In this document: piece by piece, positions 11,661-23,600 of the stretch
How the letters are laid out: every line of letters starts with the position of its first letter
How positions within the stretch are numbered: the first letter of the stretch is position 1
NCBI GenBank assembly: GCA_034440615.1
Contig: JAOTOM010005095.1
Location: 593,501-657,500, forward strand
DNA length: 64,000 bases
Origin: Ashinkailepas kermadecensis
Lineage: Eukaryota > Arthropoda > Thecostraca > Neolepadidae
Reading direction: 5' to 3'
Made by a program: the position numbers and the translations under genes
Notes under the pieces: model-generated
The model's database searches: none
What the model was told of the DNA's origin: nothing
What the model saw: the letters and a program-made list of their open reading frames with translations, nothing else

Positions 11661-11690
11661 CCCATTAGTGCCCACGCGTACTTTAAAGGA
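11661..11690 (+). repeat. Left terminal repeat and first subterminal box of piggyBac-like element
   Basis: CCCATTAGTG at the very end, followed by GCCCACGCGTACTTTAAAGG (11670-11689). Terminal and subterminal boxes are likely transposase binding sites, by analogy with the family. Confidence 0.85.
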
Positions 11691-11864
11691 CGCGGAACCG
11701 GTTCCTCCTTTTACGCCTATATCTCTGTTTTGCAGGGAGGTAGACAATTCGTTTTTTGTGCATAGACAAATGATTCATAGTACGTCCCAACAAGTGCAGT
11801 TGAGAAAGCCTAAAGTAATTTCAACTTTCGCTGCAGGCCACTAAATTGAAGACATTCAGTGAAC

Positions 11865-14528
11865 ATGGAAGGAGGCGCGGGTCGCAAGAATCTGGTCTAC
11901 AAAAAGAGGTAAATATACTTACTAAGCCGCATTGTTTTCCTTCTAAAAATAACTTGAAAGATGTACCTCTGTATGTGAAAGAAGAAATTTCAAAAATATT
12001 TGCATTTCCTTGAGAAATATGAGAGTTGAATTCTGGAAGTACTTTAAAGTACGTGTGGGCATTGCCCCTACTGACAGGTGTAAAAGATTAAATGTACAAA
12101 AGAATTGCGTGTTTGTATATAATTTTGAGATTTATCGTTTTTGTTTGTTTTTGTGTTCCATTTGTCAAAAATTGTTCATGTTACAGCTCTTTCATAATGT
12201 TACGATACGATACAATTTCATTGATCGGTCATCATGAGCGCCATCTGCAATCACTTTTTTGCATAATTTCATATAAAATAGGGGAAACGGATCTTCTTTA
12301 TGCCAAAGGGAACACGAAATAATAAAAGAAATTCGTATACCAAAAAAATGTACATATAACCATAAAAGTGAATAAAAAAAAGGTAATCGTAAAATGTAAA
12401 ATAGTAAAAAAAAGAAGCTTTTTTTGCAGGTCTGTTGGACTGACGGTGGAGCAAATTCTCTGTGTTAGAGGAAGAACCATCCGCTCAACCCACCGACATC
12501 GTCATTCTGCCGCCTGATGATGACGCTGTCAGCGACGAGGACAGCGATGACGAGGATGGTGGACCAAAAGACCCCAATCACGTGGGGATCCGGCTGATGA
12601 ACCAGCAGGCGGAACTGGAGACACACCACGCCGTCGACTCCGACGACGAAATAGATGCATGGCTGGAGGAGAAAGATCCTATGAGAAGGAGGAGGGTGGC
12701 ACAGGACGATGCTGTCCTCGACGACACCCTGGCGATTCCTGGGCCATCCTCATCAAACCCCACGCGGCAGAACCCGAAAAGACGGGCTGTGGAACAGTCC
12801 ATTTCACGAACCCGCCGACACGCAGCGGAGGAAGCGGAAGATTCTGGGGAAGGGACATCACATGGTCTCCGCAGTACATGTCCAACACCACCTACCACCA
12901 TAACAACAACAGAAGCAGAGCGCGGACGTCCTCGGAAACGGCCACTGGAAGTGAACAGCACGTCCAGCGAGGAGGAGCCCATGGAGCCCAAGCAGAAGCT
13001 GGTCCGCGTCAGGAACGCGGACAGGTTCCAGTGCAAGGACAACAGTGGCAACGTGGGGAAATGCATCCCGGCTTTCCCAAGAGCTGACCTCTTCAGCGAG
13101 GACAACCTGCCTCTTGATGTCAGCGAGGTGAAGACTCCCTACGACTACATGAAGCTCTTAATCACGGACCAGCTGGTGGACAAGATAGTCAAGGAGACCA
13201 AGAGGTACGCGGCCCAGCAGAACTGTGCCGCCTTCCGGACCAAAGTGGACAGAGACCTCATCAGAGCCAGCCACGCCATAATGATGATGAGCGGCTACCT
13301 CACACCGGCCCAGAGGAGGATGTACTGGGAGAAGAAGGAGGACACTGGAAATCCTCTAGTGAGGAAGGCGATGCCAAGGAACACCTTAGACGACGTCATG
13401 CGCTACAGCCACTTCACCAACAGCCACAAGCCAAAGGCGGACGACTGCTTCTGGAAGGTGAGACCCCTGTTTGATGCCATGAACAGTGCAGCCGACAAAT
13501 ACGTCGAGAAGACCGAGTACGTCTCCGTGGACGAGTCGATGGTCAAGTATTTCGGTCCCCACCCGCTCAAGCAGTTCCTCAGGGGAAAACCGACTCGCTT
13601 TGGCTTCAAAGTGTGGGTCTTGGCGACCTCAGCTGGGGAACTCATCCGGTGTGAGCCATATGGTGGTTCCAGGACAAAACTGTTCAACTACGGCCTCAGT
13701 CAAGGACCTGACGTCGTCTACGGCCTGGTGGAGGATGCCAAGTTGGTGGCTGGCACGAAGGTGGCGTGTGACAACCTCTTCACCAGCCTGGACCTGCTGG
13801 ATAACATGTCGAAGAAGGGGGTAGGAGTGGTGGGGACGATGCGGCAGAACAGGCTCTGCAAACTGTCCCTCCCGTCCAAGCAGCAGGGCAAGAAGATGAG
13901 GAGGGGTCAGAAGGAGGAAGTTTACGTGGACGAGGACCAGGTCGTGGTGGCGTGGAAGGACTCTGCACCGGTGTACGTGGCCTCCAACTTCGCGGACGTC
14001 AACGCTATGGGAAAGTGCAACAGGTATTCATCGGTGGAGAAGAGGAAGGTGGAAGTGGACCAGCCCAACACCGTCAGTGTCTACAACACCCACATGGGCG
14101 GCGTGGACCTGCTGGACAACATGGTGATGTGCTACGCCATCACCACCCGCAATCGAAAGTGGTACTGGGCGCTGCACAACTGGTTCCTGAACGTGTCTCT
14201 TGTCCAGGCCTGGCGTCTGTACCGCAAGGTGGGAGTGGTGATGGACGTCAAGAAGCAGGAGAAGATGCCTCTCCTGGACTTCATCCGGTCATGTGTGGAG
14301 ATGACGGTGATGCTTCATGGGGAGACCAAGACCAGCCGTATCCACACTCTTCCTGTCCTCTCCACCAGCACCCTGGCCGACGTCAGGAGGGACAACGGCA
14401 ACCACCTGGTCATGAAGACGCCGGACAGGAAGAACGTCTGCAACCACTGCAAGAAGAGGACCCTGTACAGGTGCCGCAGGTGCAACGTGGGTCTCCATCC
14501 CGACTGCTTTGAGGCCTACCACCAGTAA
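11865..14528 (+). CDS. piggyBac-like transposase (two exons, one frameshift)
   Basis: Catalyses TTAA-specific cut-and-paste transposition. Exon 1 (11865-11908) starts at ATG and encodes MEGGAGRKNLVYKK. A 521-nt intron with donor AG|GTAAAT and acceptor TTTTTTTGCAG|G leads to exon 2 at 12430. Exon 2 opens as SVGLTVEQILCV and must lose one base's phase near 12462 to join LEEEPSAQPTDIVILPPDDD, an acidic N-terminus usual for the family. The long frame 12462-14528 (688 codons) has no ATG at its start. The catalytic Asp set is present: SVDESMVKYFG, VACDNLFTSLD, and GGVDLLDNMV (two Asp). A C-terminal Cys/His domain CNHCKKRTLYRCRRCNVGLH plus DCF and H ends the protein. Everything except the N-terminal one-base lesion looks functional, so the lesion may be recent or a sequencing error. 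Confidence 0.88.
12039..12060 (-). repeat. Inverted subterminal box inside the intron
   Basis: Reverse complement reads GCCCACACGTACTTTAAAGT, matching the boxes at 11670 and 15205. It lies within the transposase intron. Confidence 0.75.
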
Positions 14529-14579
14529 GTACACCACCAAGTCACGAGTCAAGTCGCCAGTCAGTTGAGTCGATTCCAA

Positions 14580-14770
14580 TGCCGCATCCACACTCCTCCT
14601 GTCCTCTCCACCAGCACACTGGCCGACATCAGGAGAGACAACGGCAACCACCTGGTCATGAAGAAGCCGGACAGGAAGAACGTCTACAACCACTGCAAGA
14701 AGAGGAACCCTGTACATGTGCTGCAGGTGCAACGTGGGTCTCCATCCCGACTGTTTTGAGACCCACCACC
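14580..14770 (+). pseudogene. Duplicated 3' end of the piggyBac-like transposase
   Basis: About 190 bases repeat 14337-14528 at ~90% identity by eye, offset ~243 bases. The copy reads IHTPPVLSTSTLADIRRDNG, NHLVMKKPDRKNVYNHCKK and then shifts frame. The first zinc Cys (VCNHC) has become Tyr (VYNHC). It lies between the stop codon and the AATAAA at 14845, so it is probably transcribed as 3' UTR. A tandem duplication within the element explains it best. Confidence 0.85.
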
Positions 14771-14844
14771 GGTGTTGACCACCAACTCACCAGTCAATTC
14801 GAGTTCATTCCAGTTGCCACAGTCACTTGATTTTTTTTGTTGTA

Positions 14845-14850
14845 AATAAA
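14845..14850 (+). terminator. Poly(A) signal AATAAA
   Basis: AATAAA after TTTTTTTTGTTGT, 317 bases past the transposase stop codon and inside the element; a second AATAAA lies near 14891. Confidence 0.6.
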
Positions 14851-15204
14851 GTATCCTCTACTTTTTGTGATACTGTATCAAAAAGATGAAAATAAACACT
14901 AAACTAAGAATGTTTGTGTTTCATTTCTAGTAACCTTTTACATGTTTCCATGCAATTGGGCAATTTGCAACGGAAAATATCTGAAGATCGATGGTATGTA
15001 CAAGACAAATGATCGGAACAGTAAAAAGCGTCGATGTTTACATTACCCTAGATTAGGTGTCTTCCTGGATATAGGTAAACGAAGTTCAATGTAAGTTGTA
15101 CAGATTGCTTAAAATTGACTTCAAAGGAGAATTTCTTCAGTTTTATATCATTTTTCAACGTCTATTGCAATATTTCCCAATTTACACGCATCCATAGGGA
15201 CAGT

Positions 15205-15360
15205 GCCCACACGTACTTTAAAGGACGCACCGGTTTCACCCACTTCCGATAATAATTTTGAAAAGTTTCTTTTCGATTCGTCATCCTGACCCGATAGACA
15301 CTATTTGTTCCATATTTCATTGAAAAAATCAAATGGAATCTATGCTCGGGAACTAATGGG
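15205..15360 (+). repeat. Right subterminal box and right terminal repeat
   Basis: GCCCACACGTACTTTAAAGG at 15205-15224 in direct orientation to the left box, and AACTAATGGG at 15351-15360 immediately before TTAA. Confidence 0.8.
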
Positions 15361-15364
15361 TTAA

Positions 15365-15789
15365 ATATCGCAAACACTGAGGTACCCTAGACTATTCTAC
15401 GAGCCGAAAATGAAGGTTTACCCCATAAGCAGAGGGAGCAGAAAAACCTTCACTACAGCAGGCGCAGAGTCCAGCGGAGGCGCTGCAGTTGACGTGGAAG
15501 TGGCACTGCACAGGAATGCATCGCACGACGGTACAATTACTGTTATTTTCGAGATACACTGTATTTGGGATCCGTACCTTAGATTTAGCATGCGCGCATG
15601 TGCGTGCTAGGTTCGATTATCGTTGTTGCAAGTTTTCGCCTGCGGTCAATCGGCGTGATTGGCTACGCTCTATGCCAGAATCGGTTGTTGCGACACAAAA
15701 AATGAACAGCCAACCAGACAGTGGCAGTGCCTGTATGTATTTGTGAGCAGTCCAGTACAGCCCACGGATATAAGTGGTCATGAACTCAA
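15365..15789. other. Flank of the piggyBac-like element, no gene seen
   Basis: Non-coding sequence between the right TTAA and the pogo-like C-terminal coding piece. If the pogo hypothesis is right it is the other half of the sequence at 10553-11656. Confidence 0.35.
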
Positions 15790-17154
15790 CAAAAATCCTT
15801 TCCGGACCTCCTGGCCTTTATCGAGGCCGATTGCGATGGCTTGGACGACCCAGTACCTCCTGAGTCAGTACTGCCTTCTGCACCCTCAACAAGAAGCGCT
15901 GGAGCCTCTTCACCTCCAGTAACCCGCACCATCAACAAGCAGTCTATGCATACTGCTCTGCGTGTTATGCGGCAGCTGGAGACGGAGGGTTTTCGGCCCG
16001 CTACTTGGAAGGTAACTTCATTATTAGGATACAAACCACGTATGTTTTCTCAGTGTACGACTTTGGGTTTGCTGCTCATGGCAGTGGAGCAGATATTGGT
16101 ATTGGACACAATGCGCTTCCATGTGACACCCATGGCATTCATATTGGATGGAGTTTGATAAATGAACAAATTAATTGTGTGAGAATATGACCTCCTTCCC
16201 TTGATGGATTGTTACCTTAAATCTGGGTTTACCCGGGACCTTACAACCACGGGTGTTGTGACAGTGGAGGAGCAAGGGAAACGCCTCCCCAAACTTCGTG
16301 AAGGACCTTACGCCTTACCTCCACATTACGCCTGTGGCGCAGCATTGACACGATCAAGTGAAAACCCTGCGCCCCATATCCCAACCTGTTATATGTCACT
16401 GCCCACTACGCCCATCTTCACGTCTTCACGTCTTTAGAGGTTGAGCTCGAGCTCGGACTGGCGACCAGCCGGCGACGACCGACACCACTAGCCACGAGCC
16501 AGATCCCAGCGAGGTCTCTCATCCGCCCTCCTCAGCGTCCTGCACGACCCGAAGAGCCGGCACAAAGGGCAGACGCATTTGTGGAGCATATTATGCCAGC
16601 AAAGCAGTGCACGCCACGTGGTAATGGAAAAGACTGAACTCTTCCCCGCTTGCATCTCGGCGCCTGCCTGGCGCCGCTACCACGAACAGCAGAGGGCAGA
16701 AGGCGGCACGCCAGCGAGGTCGCGGCCGTCAACCGTCCCGAGGGCGTCGCCGAGCAAGGATGACTCAGCAGGTCCAGTCAGCCGAACGCGAGACGGCTGC
16801 TGATGCAGCCCTGTCGCCGCCCGCCTCCCAGCGCACACCGGCGTCCCCTCCGGCCCCGCCGGCCGAGCGCGAGACGGCTCGGCCGGAGATAGGGCTACTG
16901 GTGCAGCCCTGTCTCCGCTCGCTTCCCGGCGCACGCCGGCGCGCGCGGCAGCGCTTAGAAAGGACGCGGACTGGATATGTGTGAAATGTTCAGCGAGCTG
17001 GCGCCACGAGCATGATACCGGGGTGGACAAGGCGTGGATCGAGTGCGACACTTGTCCCACAACTGTCCACATCCTGTGCGCATTGCCCTATGTGAGGGCT
17101 AACTATGCTCACCTGTTAGACGACGATAGCGACTACGAAGCAGGGTTAAAATAA
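15790..17154 (+). pseudogene. C-terminal part of a pogo/Tigger-like transposase with PHD-like finger
   Basis: An exon-like stretch reads FPDLLAFIEADCDGLDDP, a Ser/Pro linker and HTALRVMRQLETEGFRPATW then K, ending at AAG|GTAACT (16011). After ~500 bases, a Pro/Arg/Ser-rich segment with a duplicated AERETA-containing unit (16780-16945) leads into DWICVKCSASWRHEHD, AWIECDTCPTTVHILCA and a stop at 17152-17154. The C-x2-C, W-I-E-C-D-x-C and H-x2-C spacing matches the PHD-like finger that ends many invertebrate Tigger/jerky-type transposases (family recall). Several frames are involved. Whether it belongs with the DDE fragment at 10030 is inference. Confidence 0.6.
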
Positions 17155-17562
17155 TGGTTTTTCGTTAGGTGTGAAATGTCGGAACAAGCACAGTAGGATG
17201 TCAAAATTTCACATGGAATTAGTGTCATTTAAAATGATTTTGATGTCTTTCGGACTCCAATTGGAGCTCATGGTGTGTGTACTTTTGAATGTACCTTCAT
17301 CATGTTTTGAGATTCATAATTAGAGAAGAGCTATATTCATGATAGGGAAACTAATGCATATGCTACAAACTGGTATTTTATGCCAATCACATTTTAGGTG
17401 AAACCCTTTGCCTGAAATTGCATTGTAAAATGTTAGTGCATTACCATTCCTTATTGAGAGCATGAACATGTTATTTATCAACGGGATAGTGTTGGAAGGG
17501 AGAAATAAAGACTTCGTAAGCATGCATCAAGGAGCAGGATGTCAATACTTCTTGGAAACGGA
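17155..17562. other. AT-rich spacer, no gene seen
   Basis: No coding or repeat structure recognised between the PHD-like coding end and the (ATC/AAT)n tail of the next retrotransposon. Confidence 0.4.
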
Positions 17563-17640
17563 TGTGATGATGATGATGATTATTATTATTGGGGCTGTAT
17601 GGTGCGTCAACCCCAGTGGGTTGTATTGAACCCATAACAA
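17563..17640 (-). repeat. 3' end of a second retrotransposon subfamily: hairpins plus (AAT)n(ATC)n tail
   Basis: Read on the minus strand the sequence begins TTATGGGTTC, has two small stems (GGGTT/AACCC and TGGGG/CCCCA) and ends in a tail of AAT and ATC repeats. The design (TTATGGG, hairpin, CCCCAATAA tail) parallels the dominant family although the bases differ. Confidence 0.6.
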
Positions 17641-20617
17641 GCTTGCTTAATCACAAATCAGATTGTCACATATGAAGAGCGCTTAACAGAGCATATCTGG
17701 GGAAGCAAATTATCAGCTAGGAAGGTGTGTATGTTACTTCAAATCCTATCTCTGCAAGGAAGCAGAAAACAGCTCTGTTGTGTATAAATCGGGAATCGTT
17801 TCCCAACAAATCGTCCAACTTCAGAGTATTAGCATCATATCCGAAGTGACGCCTACGTTCTTCCGTATATGCTGGGCACGCCACCAGCACATGGTGCACA
17901 GTTAGCGCGGCATTACACCTCATACATTTCGGCCTTTCTTACCCGCACAATAAATACCTATGTGTGGCTAGCGTGTGACCAATTCTGAGTCGACGGATGG
18001 ACACCTCGTCCCTTTTAGTTTGGCTGAAGAACGAGGGCCACAGCGCTAGGTGTGGTTTGATTTGCTTTAATTTGTTGAACTCCATTTGGTCCCATCTGCC
18101 CTGCCACTGTCTGAGAATAAATGATGAGATAATTGGGTAGTGGTCACTGGCTGGAAGTGGAAGCACGCGTCTACTTGGTGCTTGTTCTGCACGTCTTGCA
18201 GCCTAATCGGCCAGCTCGTTACCACGTATTGCAGCAAGGTGTTACTCGGATGTTGGATGTTGGATTGGAGATGCGGATCCAGCAGTGTTACTTGTTTTCC
18301 CATGTGATGTATCGAAATAAGTTGCGATAAAATGTCTCGTACAATGACATGTTGCTGGTTAAAACTGCGCAAGGCCAAAAGACTGCTCAGAGAATCAGTC
18401 AAAATATCATGTATATCCTCGTCGTCGACCACGATGTATGAAAGGGTTTGCTGATGGCTATCAACTCGGCAGTAAAGACCGTGGCGTGTGGCGGCAGGGA
18501 AAAAGAGTTCGTGGTTGATCCTCTAACGAAAGCACTACCCACGCCTGTGTCTGTCTTTGAACCATCTATGTATGTGACGATGTAACCATGATATGCTGAA
18601 GAAATGTGCTCTAATGTACGTGATAGTAGCTCCTCTTTTGTCATATCTTGTTTTCTCTCGACAGCGAGAGAGATGTCAATGAAGGGGAGACCAGTTCACA
18701 CGGGGGAGTAGTTATTTGCTCATACTGCCTAATTCCCAGCATTCGAAGTCTCGTTTGTCTCAGGTGCGTCCTCATTATAACACAGTAAGGCGTTCCTCTC
18801 CTAACGTGGTCACGAAGGACCGCATGCATGTCACGGGAGAACACCGCTGGATATGTTGGGTGTGTCGGAAACTGTCGTATTTTGCAGGCGTATCGGAGAC
18901 CGAGCATTTCACGCTTCATGGACAATGGCGGTTCGTGAGCATCCACTAGTACGCTGACCGTTGGGGATGTATGAAATGCTCCAGTAATTATTCTTACCGC
19001 AGCGTGGTGCACTGGGTCTAACATTCGCTTAGTGGTGGCACACGCCTCTTCGTATATATGCGTATATAAAACATGCATAGTCAAGCTTAAAACGAATGAG
19101 ATTACGGTAGAGCAGGTGCAAAGTCTTTCTGTCAGCACCGTATGGCATACGGGAGACACACTCCAATATTGCCATTGCTTTAAAACACTTGTCACGGATC
19201 GTTTTTATATGATCTCTGTATGAAAGATGGTGGTCAAACTGCACTCCAAGAAAACGAGCCATTTGTACTGATGGAACGTCTTGTCCGTATAGCTTCAGAG
19301 TCATATCCAGACAATTACCTCGGCGTCGGCAGAAATGAATTGCAGCCGTTTTTGCTATGGAGAACCTGAGACCATTCTGATGTCCCCACTTTTCGAGTCG
19401 AGAAATCGTAAGTTGCAGCTGTTGTTCCATGAGAGGAGTTGACGAGCTGCAAGACCAGATCGCAAAATCGTCAGCGAAGAGAGATCTTCCGATTGACGAG
19501 GGAAGTGAGTTGCCAATGTCATTTATAGGAAGCGAGAAGAGGGAAGTGCTCAGTATACTGCCTTGAGGGACTCCCTCAACCTAGTGGAGCCAATCCGACG
19601 TCTGATTATCCACTCGCACACAAAATTGTCGGTCCGTCATAAAGTCTTTTAAAAACACACCCAGAGATCCACGGATTCCATACTGATGGAGCTTCTGCAA
19701 GATCCCATGTCTCCAGGCGGTATCAAAAGCACTTTCAATGTCGAAAAACACTGCTCCTAGAGGTTTCCTATACGCAAAAGCCAAACGAATCTCAGTATCG
19801 AGCCTTAAGACATGGTCGATCGTACTGCGATTTTTTTCGAAAGCCGCACTGGTCATTGGTTAAAACGTTCCGGGTCTCTAAGAACCAATTGAGGCGAAGG
19901 TTTACGATTCTTTCCATCAGCTTACACAATGATGTGATCGATATCTGACGATAATGGGTTGGGTCATCGCCACTTTTGCCAGGCTTTAATAGTGGTATGA
20001 CGATTGCCTTTCGCCAAGCTGGTGGGAAATATCCCACATCCCAAAGTCTGTTGTAGATGGCGAGTAAAATCACAGAGGTAAGTTCTGCTTGTGTAAACGG
20101 CAAATTGTAAACAAGTTGTTCGGGTGTGGTAAAACTGATCTCCTCCCTCTGACTACGGGCACGGTACTGTAAAAATGTTGGATCGGTGTGTTCACTATGC
20201 CTTGCGATAACATCAGCAATACGACTAGCTACTTCGCCTGGATCAGCTATGATGTGGCCTCCAATAGTGAGTACCAGGAGTGGAATTGACGAGAATTGCC
20301 CAGAAATCTTCCTATTACGAGCCCATACTTCGGACGTCGGTGTAGTTCGGCACAGCAGCCCTATATACGTTCTCCATGACACACGCTTCGCCGCTCGAAT
20401 GGTGCGCCGAGCCTTGGCTCTTCTAAATGCTATGAGGTTTTCCGTTGTACTGTGACGATCGAATGCCCTGAAGGCGCATCTTCGAGCTCGAATTGCTAGG
20501 CGACACTGTGGAGTCCACCATGGGACAGGAATACGGCGGGGGGTGCCGGAGGTCCTTGGTATGGAAGCAGTGGCTGAGTCAATTATAATTGAAGTCATTG
20601 CCTCAATTGTTAATGAC
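17563..20617 (-). mobile_element. Non-LTR retrotransposon copy, 3' two thirds
   Basis: The minus strand gives linker and RT fingers (20598-19792, 268 codons open: VPWWTPQCRLAIRARRCAFR, ADPGEVASRIADVIARHSEH, LCKLMERIVNLRLNWFLETR), palm (19856-19581, AVFFDIESAFDTAWRHGI) and thumb (19430-19029). RNase H follows at 18644-18067 (YIDGSK, FTAELIAISK, LTDSLSS), then the C-terminal knuckle and end (18166-17717, MRCNAALTVHHVLVACPAY). It diverges from the dominant family enough to be a separate subfamily. Its 5' part continues at 23771-24068 and 35362-35455 after two large insertions. Confidence 0.88.
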
Positions 20618-23600
20618 GTATCTTCTTGGGATGATAATCCCGGGATCGGGATCCCGGGATCCCGGGATTACGTCAATCCCGAATCCCGGGATTGGAGGCT
20701 CTCGGGATTTCGGGATCCCGATGAGTTTTTTTTTCTTCATACAAAACTATTGTTAAAAACGTCAATGTGGAAAACCATTATGGATTGATAACATGATAGA
20801 TGGATACGTAAAATTTGACGAATTTGAGTGGTTTTGTGTCCAAATTTCTGAACTGTACTATGTTCTTCTCATATTAGCCAGCTGCGTCCTGCAATTCAGC
20901 GATCGTATTCGACAGCGTTTCACACGGTGTCAGGCTCCGAGCCCCCGCGTGGCTCCCGGGCCGCCTCTCCACGGCAGGTCATATTACTCGAGGACATGCT
21001 ACACCGGATGTGAGTCAGCGGCCGTCGCGGGCTGTGCCCTGTCCTGCGCCTCAGTGACTGACTCCCAGTGCTTTGAGGCGGAGTGGCGCTGGCAGGGCAC
21101 CGTGGTGTTGTTGTTGATGGTGGTGGTATCCTCCAATCTCCGAATTTTATCTAGTCTGAGCATTTTCGACGAAGCCGACGAAGCTAAGCTTAAGGGCTGA
21201 TATAAAGATGCCGGATTTTGTGGAATTCAAAGGAAGCGTAGTGTGGGAACACTTTCTGAGAGGTGAGACTGGAAACACAGCGAAGTGTCGTATCTGTAAA
21301 AAAAAGTATTGAAAATATCCGGAGGTTCCACGAAAGGACTTCATGTTCACCTCAAGAGTAAGCATGGTGGAATGGGTGTTGCTGGACCATCCCAATCCAA
21401 GGACATGTCTGAAGGTCAAGTCGAGTCGGGTCAAGGTGAGAGCCCCAGGCATACGGCGCCCACTCCAAAAGGAATGAGGACCTTGGATAGCTATTACTTA
21501 TCGAAAACGGACGACGACCTGGATGCCGTTCTTGCCAGAATGTGCGCAAGAGATGGGCTTCCATTTACAGTTTTTTGTACCTCGCCAGACCTACGCGGAT
21601 TAATGGCTGCCAAAGGATATAAGAACCTTCCAACACATCACAATACGATCCGCCGGCGGGTCCTCAGACATTGCGCTCGCCTGAAGTGTAACGTGAAGGC
21701 GAAGCTGTCCGAAGAAGTATCTAAGGGCAAAAGGTTCTCGCTTACAATCGACGAATATACTTCCCTGAGGAACCGTCGCTACATGAGTGTGACCGTCCAC
21801 TGCGACGGCCAGATGTGGGGTCTCGGTGTCGCTCGTTGTCATGGCTCAATGCCAGCAGAGAAGTGCCTGGATCTTCTGAAGGGCAAGCTGGCCGAATTTG
21901 GCCTCGAGCTCAGCTAGCACGTCACCTGCGTCACAACGGACGGAGCGTCCGTGATGGTGAAATTCGGGAAGGCGCTGCCGTGCGAACACCAGCTCTGCCT
22001 CGCACACGGCGTGCACCTCGCCGTTATCGACGCCCTATACTCGAGTGACGCCGGAGAAGAGACCCCCGGACAGGCAGACGACGACCGTGGTGGTGCACCT
22101 GATCAGGTGAGCTGGGTTTATGTGTCGGAAAATCCTAGACATTAAGATACCGCTATTCGTCTTTTTGTTTCATCTGTTTTCTGATGCAAATATGATGTAA
22201 AAATTAGTGCAATATTCAGTATTAATTGCGGCGTCATTGCTTGTTGCGAACATCACGAAGTTTCCGTAACCTACGTCGTCTTGCAGATGAGCTCGTCAGA
22301 CGAGTCCGACTGCGATGGCGATGATGACGGCAACGATGCAGACGAGGATACCGCCACCGGTCACCGCGAGCTACATGGCTCGCTTTCTCAGGCCGTTCAG
22401 AGAATTAGAAAAATTGTCCGCTGGTTTAGAAAGTCCCCTGTTCGGAACGAGGTACTCCAGAAGTACGTAAAAGAGGAGCATGGAAAGGAACTGATGCTAG
22501 TGTTAGACTGCAAAACCCGGTGGAATAGTCTGTACGATATGCTAGATCGGTTTGATACCCTCAAAATAGCTGTCCACAAGGCTCTCATCGACATAGGAGA
22601 CAAGCATATGAAAATGATTGATGATTATGAATACGCCATTGTGCCGGAGACCATTCGCTGCCTTCAGATCATGAAACTGGGAGCAGAAGCCCTATGCCGC
22701 AGAGAGAGTGGCATCTTGGAGGCTGAAGCTGCTTTAAAATTTATGTTAGGTGCGCTTGATAAGGAACGTGGTGTGGTTGCAAACAAACTGAGTGATGCCC
22801 TGAGTCAGCGAATCAGGCAGCGATGGTCAAAAACGGCGAAAGTTCTGCAGCTACTCCACAACAACCTGTCAGCAGATAGTGAGTGGAATTACATTTTCCC
22901 CAGTGCCTCCCGCAGGGACACGCAAGACTTAGTCTTGGGCATGATGGAAAGGATGGGAGAAAGGGTGGATACAGCTGAAGTAGGTGTAGAGACAGAAGTA
23001 ATGGACGTTGATGATCCTGCACCAACGCAGTCACTTCAGTCGATGCTACAACATGCTCTAGACCAGGTCAGAGTTCCAGATGCCCCAGGGCAGTCATGTG
23101 CATCCGGAATCAAGTTCTCTAATTCTTCCCTTATGGCCAAGGCTATCAGAAAAGAATTAGAGAACTTATCAGTCTCAGGAAAGACGGGCATGGTGGCGGT
23201 GGCCTCAGCTGGCTCAAGGGAATTGTGCCCACGAGTGTTGAGTCTGAGCGTGTGTTTTCAACCGTTGGAAATATTGTTACAAAGGTGCGGTCGCGTCTTG
23301 GTGACGACACTGTTGATGCTCTCTGCTTCTTGAAATGCCACTACCGTAACACTTAGTGACCGGCTGGAACCTGCAATTGACCGGCTTTCAAGACGCAGGG
23401 AAAACAATTGCATGCTGGCTAGATAGAAGGAAGACATGTAACCGGGAAATACATAAACAGTATAATTCGTGTACGCTTTGTGTAGGTAGCACGAAGAACC
23501 CAGGAATATATTTTTAGTGTGGTATTTAACTTTTCTGTCTCATGCGGCTATAATGCACTTAGATATAAATTACTTTCAACGGGGAACCCTTGAAATGGTT

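Larger units (their letters stand above)
11657..15364 (+). mobile_element. piggyBac-like DNA transposon, 3.70 kb, near complete
   Basis: The element runs from 11661 to 15360 and is flanked by TTAA at 11657-11660 and 15361-15364, the piggyBac target duplication. Its ends begin CCCATTAGTGCCC (left) and, read inward from the right, CCCATTAGTTCCC: a 13-bp terminal inverted repeat with one mismatch. Three copies of a subterminal box GCCCAC(G/A)CGTACTTTAAA lie at 11670, 12060 (inverted) and 15205. One spliced transposase gene, an AATAAA signal and a duplicated gene end lie inside. Confidence 0.93.

Noticed and set aside
13952..14512. 186-codon frame overlapping the piggyBac transposase
   Set aside because: Out-of-frame shadow of the catalytic domain coding.
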